Shown here: positions 59,666-64,000 of the stretch, one piece after another | Numbering within the stretch: position 1 is the first letter of the stretch | How the letters are laid out: every line of letters starts with the position of its first letter | Source of the DNA: Hsuehochloa calcarea | Lineage: Eukaryota > Streptophyta > Magnoliopsida > Poales > Poaceae | Direction: 5' to 3' | Assembly (NCBI GenBank): GCA_036346395.1 | Contig: CM070599.1 | Location: forward strand, 30,805,232 to 30,869,231 | Length of the DNA stretch: 64,000 bases | Notes under the pieces: model-generated | The model's input: only the letters and a program-made list of their open reading frames with translations | The model's database searches: none | What the model was told of the DNA's origin: nothing | Translations under genes and position numbers: made by a program

Positions 59666-60420
59666 CTAGGTTAGGCTGTGGCACCATCGTCGAATATTTT
59701 TCACTTGTGACTTTGTACGATTGATTCTCGGTGCATGTTTGGAGGAAAAATTAATAACCACGTCTGGGTTAGGAGATGGTGCTTTATGCCTCCGTTTTTG
59801 CTAGTTTTATCATATCATGTGTAGATTGCTGTGACAAGTTTAGGTACCTACACAGTAGAGAAAAACTAAAAAACGTCATACTGTGCACAACAAAACTAAC
59901 GGGATAAGCGACGGTCATCGGATTAATCCATCCATAACCGTTTATTCCAACTTTTATCCACATCCACACATACGCTATCCATCCATATACTCGCCCATGC
60001 ATTCTTTCTCTCTCCCCCCCTCCCCACGGAGGATTCGGATCTAGGAGTTATGACAGCCAGAGGATGGGAACAATGGCGGGTGGGCGTTGAGATTAGGAGC
60101 GGTAGTGGCCAGCTTGGCGGAGGAGCAAATAGGTTGCAGTCAATGTGTGAGAGCAAAGGCACCGGGCATCGGGCATCGAGCACACGAGCAAGTGCAAATG
60201 ACTCGTGGCAAGCGGCATTGAGCAAGCGTGGGCAGGCGTGACGCGTGAGCACTATAGATGGCAAAGCAGTAGTCGGTGCAGCGTGCTCATGAGGGTTGGC
60301 CACCGAGCTCATCCAACTGCCATATGACCCCATGGGCGTGGCCAGTAAGGACGTCGAGTATGTCCATATTTGATTTTTTTTAAAAAAAAACTTGTTTGAA
60401 TTTTGATTTTTTTTGTGAAT
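59666..60420. other. 3' flank of copy C; nothing recognised
   Basis: No gene recognised. The minus-strand open frame 60444-59923 is composed of ordinary intergenic and repeat sequence and matches nothing known to me. Confidence 0.45.
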
Positions 60421-60429
60421 CTGTGTGAA

Positions 60430-61830
60430 ACAAACTTCAAACATCTTGTTTTAGACTGGAAACTCATTGAAATACCAAATTTCGTATTTGAAACTCGGGG
60501 CTCATTTTTTGAAACTTCATGAAAAATCAGGGTTCAGATGTGAAACTTGTTGAAACACCAAGTTGCGGATTTGAAACTAGAAGCTCTTTTTTTGAAACTT
60601 CATGAAGCACATCACATTTCGAAGCTGAATCTCATTTGAACACCAAGTTTTATATTTGATACTTGACGCTCGTTTTGCGAAACTTCACGAAACATCACAT
60701 TTTGGACGTGAAACTCGTTGAAACACCAAGTTTCATATTTGAAACTGGAAGCTCATTTTTTTGAAACTTCATGAAACATCATGTTTCAGACGTGAAACGA
60801 GTTGAAACACTGAGTTTAAGATTTGATACTAGAAGGTCATTTTTTTAAAACTTCATGAAACATCACATTTCAGATGTGAAACTTGTCGCAACACTAAGTT
60901 TTATTTTTGGAACTTGAAACCACTCGAAACTCTATGAAACTCCTTGATTTTTTTTACTAAAACTTGAATTTTTGGATCTTGAAATCCCTCAAAACTATGT
61001 GAAACTCTTCGAAATTATTGAAACTCTATGATACTTGACTTGTAGAACATCAAAAAATATTGAAACTCTACAATACTTGGTTTTAGAACCTCTAAGTTTT
61101 GTTGAAACTCTATGATATTTGGCTTTTATAAACTCCAAAATTATGTGAAACTGTCTTGTTACTTAGTTGTGGAACCTTCCAAAATTTTCTGAAACTCTAT
61201 GATACTTGCGGATTTTACGAATCCCAAATTTGTTGATGAAACTTCATGATACTTGCGGTTTTAGGAACCCAAATTTTGGTGATGAAGCTCTATGACACTT
61301 GCGGCTTTAGAACCTCTAAATTTGTGTGAAACTCTTTGTTACTTGGCTTGAAACTCACAAATTTTAGATTTATAATGGTTAAAACAATTAAAACTTGAGA
61401 TCCGCTTTGAAATTTAAAGTTTTGGATTTGAAATTTGAAGTTTCATTTAAAAAAACTTGGAACACATATGAAACTTTAAGCTTCATTCTTTTCAAACTTT
61501 GAATACTTGTGAAATGTGAAGCTTGCTTGAAACTCAGAAGTATCATCCTGACTCGTTCATGATTTCCCTGAAACCTTTTTTTGAAACTTCTTGAAACTTG
61601 TAATTTTTATGAAGCTTACTTGAAACATTTCTCAAATTTAATGAAAAGCGCCGAAAGCATTTTGCAGCTTTCACAAAACACGCTGAAACATGTTTGAAAC
61701 ATCAAATTTGTAACCTGAAACATTTTGAAACTTTTCACAAAACACGTTAAAACCTAGTCGAAACTTCAAACTCGAAATTTAGAACTTTTAAGCAATTGAA
61801 ACTTCAAGAAACTCTATGAAACTGCTAAAC
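60430..61830. repeat. GAAACT-rich minisatellite, period about 84 bp, degenerating rightward
   Basis: GAAACTTCATGAAAC words recur at 60511, 60594, 60679, 60763 and about 60848, a spacing of 83-85 bp, each followed by a GTGAAACTCGTTGAAACACCAAG-like half. From about 60950 the period is lost but GAAACT stays very frequent (GAAACTCTATGA, TGAAACTTG) to about 61830. It has no coding potential. Confidence 0.85.
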
Positions 61831-62900
61831 CGTTGGAAATACATTCCAACGGTATAGCGTGGGCTGGTAGCTCCCTATACAATAATGACTTTGGATTATA
61901 TTAGACTTCAACTCTATTCCCACGTGATTATCTTGTATCGATCCGATAATGAGCAGTGGGGTTTGAGAATTTGATATACTCAACGGGGTGGTGATGGGAT
62001 CGGGATCTTATGCACACAATATTCTCTACATTAACACTCCTTAGCCGTTAAGTGGAATACGAACGGATGATGTCGATCGCTACAGTACAATCTAAACAGT
62101 GTCTAGCTACATTATTGTGCGCGGTGATTGCGATTCGCTACAGTGAAATCATTGTTCCTATCGCTGCAATTATTGTTCGCACAGTGATCTCTACACGGGA
62201 AATCAAACCAAACAAGTGCATATAATGGGTTGGGCTAGGCCGATAGCGGTGGCGGGTATGGCTTGGGCCAACATCTGCATCCTCTCTCTAAAAAAAACTG
62301 CATATGTGCAAAAAAATTTGGCAACACAAGGTAATGGCTTCATCAAACAACAAAGAACCGAAGGACAAAGAAGGCGTAGTTCGTAGTACACACCAAAGCG
62401 ATCGAGGCCACATCTGGACGGGAGGCGCAGGCCAGGTGTGGGGGTGTAGCGGCCGCTCTACTGTACTCTCTATTCTCTACGCCAACGCTACGACCATCTC
62501 CATGACCACACACACACACACCACATGTACCTCGAGAGGGTCGAGACAAAGCCAAGAATGCACGACGCTACTGCATCTAATGTATACTAGCCACAAAGGA
62601 AACACTTTCTGCGGCACGACATGGACGTAGGTCTACTACTTCTACTGTAAAGTGTCCAGCCACACAAACGAACACACGAGAAAGTAACAGAAGCTTTGGG
62701 GGGGGATGCGACCAAAACACACATATTTTCTTCTCTTCCAATACTCAATAGGGTACCTAGATGAAACGATGCGTATTGATGGCCTTGCTAACATGCAAGA
62801 TGAGCTTGCTAGCACATGATAATTATACATAGGAGTATCCATCATTTCGACAACATTGCAACCTTTCGGCAGCAGTAGAAGCCACCTTCTTTAGGTCTAG
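61831..62900. other. Unclassified DNA between the minisatellite and the Copia LTR
   Basis: Mixed composition. A short ACAC run lies at about 62508-62521 and a run of eight G near 62700. No gene recognised. The far end of the Copia LTR that starts at 63176 lies somewhere in or near this stretch. Confidence 0.4.
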
Positions 62901-63176
62901 ACTCGCAGTAGCCTTCATGTGTATCCAGGGATGTAGACATGGGGACTAGTTGGAGCCATGTGTAAATAAAACAAGAATTGTAGATTGGATCTGTGCTAAC
63001 AAGTTGCGGTCTCCGTGCTTTGTTATTTATAATCATTTTCGTATGATGTACAATACTGAGTACTAGACAACAGAATAACACGCGATAGCGATTATAGCGG
63101 GTAAGTGGCACATGCTCATGAGAGAAACTAGGCATTGCTAACTATCTTACAACGTGCATACATGACTATTTCAACA
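62900..63176 (-). repeat. 3' LTR of a Copia element (far end unresolved)
   Basis: The LTR start reads TGTTGAAATAGTCATG on the minus strand at 63176. It is preceded there by a purine-rich tract (GATTGAGGGTGGC, 63177-63189). A TATAAATAAC motif lies near 63030. The opposite end was not identified; 62900 is only nominal. Confidence 0.55.
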
Positions 63177-64000
63177 GCCACCCTCAATCTCAACTTGCTG
63201 CAGCCAAATTGAGATTACGCCCAAGATTTGAGACTTGCCGCATGGGTAAGGGTTTAGTGAAAATGTCCACCACTTAATCTTCTGAAGAAATGAAGTGACT
63301 CTCCAAAGCTTTGCATGCCACCTTCTCTCGAACGAAATGGAAGTCCACTTCAATGTGTTTAGTCCACGCGTGAAACACCAGGTTGCCTTGCAAGGTAGGT
63401 GGTGCCCAAGTTGTCACACGAGAGACACAGAGCTCTGCTCTGGAACGCTCCGAGTTCACCAAGTATGGACTACAACCAAATGATTTCAACTATCGCATTG
63501 TCCATTGACTTATACTCGGATTCGGTGCTGGATCTTGACACGTTGCTTGCTTTCTTGAGCTCCACGAGATAAGGTTAGCACTAAAGAATAATGCGAAGCC
63601 ACTGATTGATCGTCGATCATCTGAGCAACCCGCCCAATCGACATCTGAGAAGGCGCTAACAAGCATTGATTCAGATTTATGTACAACCAATCTAGTGTTA
63701 GGAGTATAATTCAGTAACCTCAAGATCCTCTTCACTGTTGTCTAATGTTGTGTTGTTGGTGAATGTAAGTACTGACAAACTTTGTTCACTGAGAATGCAA
63801 TGTCTGGTCTTGTGAGTATCACGTATTGTAAGGCACCAACAATGCTTTGGTACAGAGTTGATTCTACTTCTGTGAGTTGTTTGCCTTCAGCAGTGGACAT
63901 AGGATTATTAGCTGGCTTACAATTGCTCACGTTGGCTCGGCTAAGTAGCTCTCTTGTGTACTTATGTTGTGTAAGAATAATACCATTCTTGACAGGTGAT
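63177..64000 (-). pseudogene. Copia retrotransposon pol, C-terminal part, decayed and cut by the window edge
   Basis: Minus-strand translation shows the end of the reverse transcriptase region (MSNCKPANNPMST, then SIVGALQYVILTRPDIAFSVN at about 63780-63930). RNase H follows: SAFSDVDWAGCSDDRRSISGF near 63620-63680, then NLVFHAWTKHIEVDFHFVRE at about 63320-63390. A TAG near 63742 replaces the usual Trp after the TT-H motif. Another stop lies near 63490 and a frameshift near 63300-63350. The coding ends next to the polypurine tract of the 3' LTR. The rest of the element lies beyond position 64000. Confidence 0.85.

Overview
This window looks like nuclear DNA of a grass (Poaceae), probably Oryza or a close relative. 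Supporting signs are spliced plant genes with GT-AG introns, a Tourist-like MITE with TTA target duplications, nested Copia- and Gypsy-type LTR elements, a Mutator-like element carrying a plant mobile domain gene, and a CACTA MITE. No bacterial-type features, rRNA, tRNA or CRISPR array were seen. The species call is an inference from sequence style only.

Layout. 0-7.3 kb: a Tourist-like MITE (256-783), GC-rich non-coding DNA, then one intact gene (5090-6985, +) for a protein with 11 WRKY19-like Cys/His zinc-binding repeats. 7.3-28.2 kb: one 20-kb Mutator-like element (7954-28058) with about 800-bp inverted termini. It holds a decayed plant mobile domain gene (+) and a decayed MULE transposase (-) that converge on each other. 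It is broken up by four later LTR insertions (10444-15703, itself split by 13437-15309; 21889-23516; 23628-27720). 28.2-32.6 kb: repeat-like DNA and a fragment of a Pumilio N-terminal coding region (-).

32.9-59.7 kb: three same-strand copies of an aldose 1-epimerase (galactose mutarotase) gene. Copy A (32903-33949) keeps only exons 3-5. Copy B (50205-53640) is intact, with five exons and 366 residues. Copy C (57172-59665) has all five exons, but a 4-bp gain and a 19-bp loss in exon 5 throw about 115 codons out of frame before the frame is restored. Copies A and B are separated by a nested cluster built on a minus-strand, gag-only LTR retrotransposon (36645-46195). Its LTRs, primer-binding site, polypurine tract and near-perfect target duplication can all be read, and it has taken up a related solo LTR, a CACTA MITE and a 4.1-kb LTR.

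59.7-64 kb: an array of GAAACT-rich repeats with a period of about 84 bp, then the 3' end of a decayed Copia retrotransposon (-) that runs off the window.

The only genes that look fully functional are the zinc-repeat protein and aldose 1-epimerase copy B. The epimerase set is a local tandem family in which one copy stayed whole while its neighbours decayed. The rest records successive transposon insertions whose order can be read from nesting and target-site duplications.
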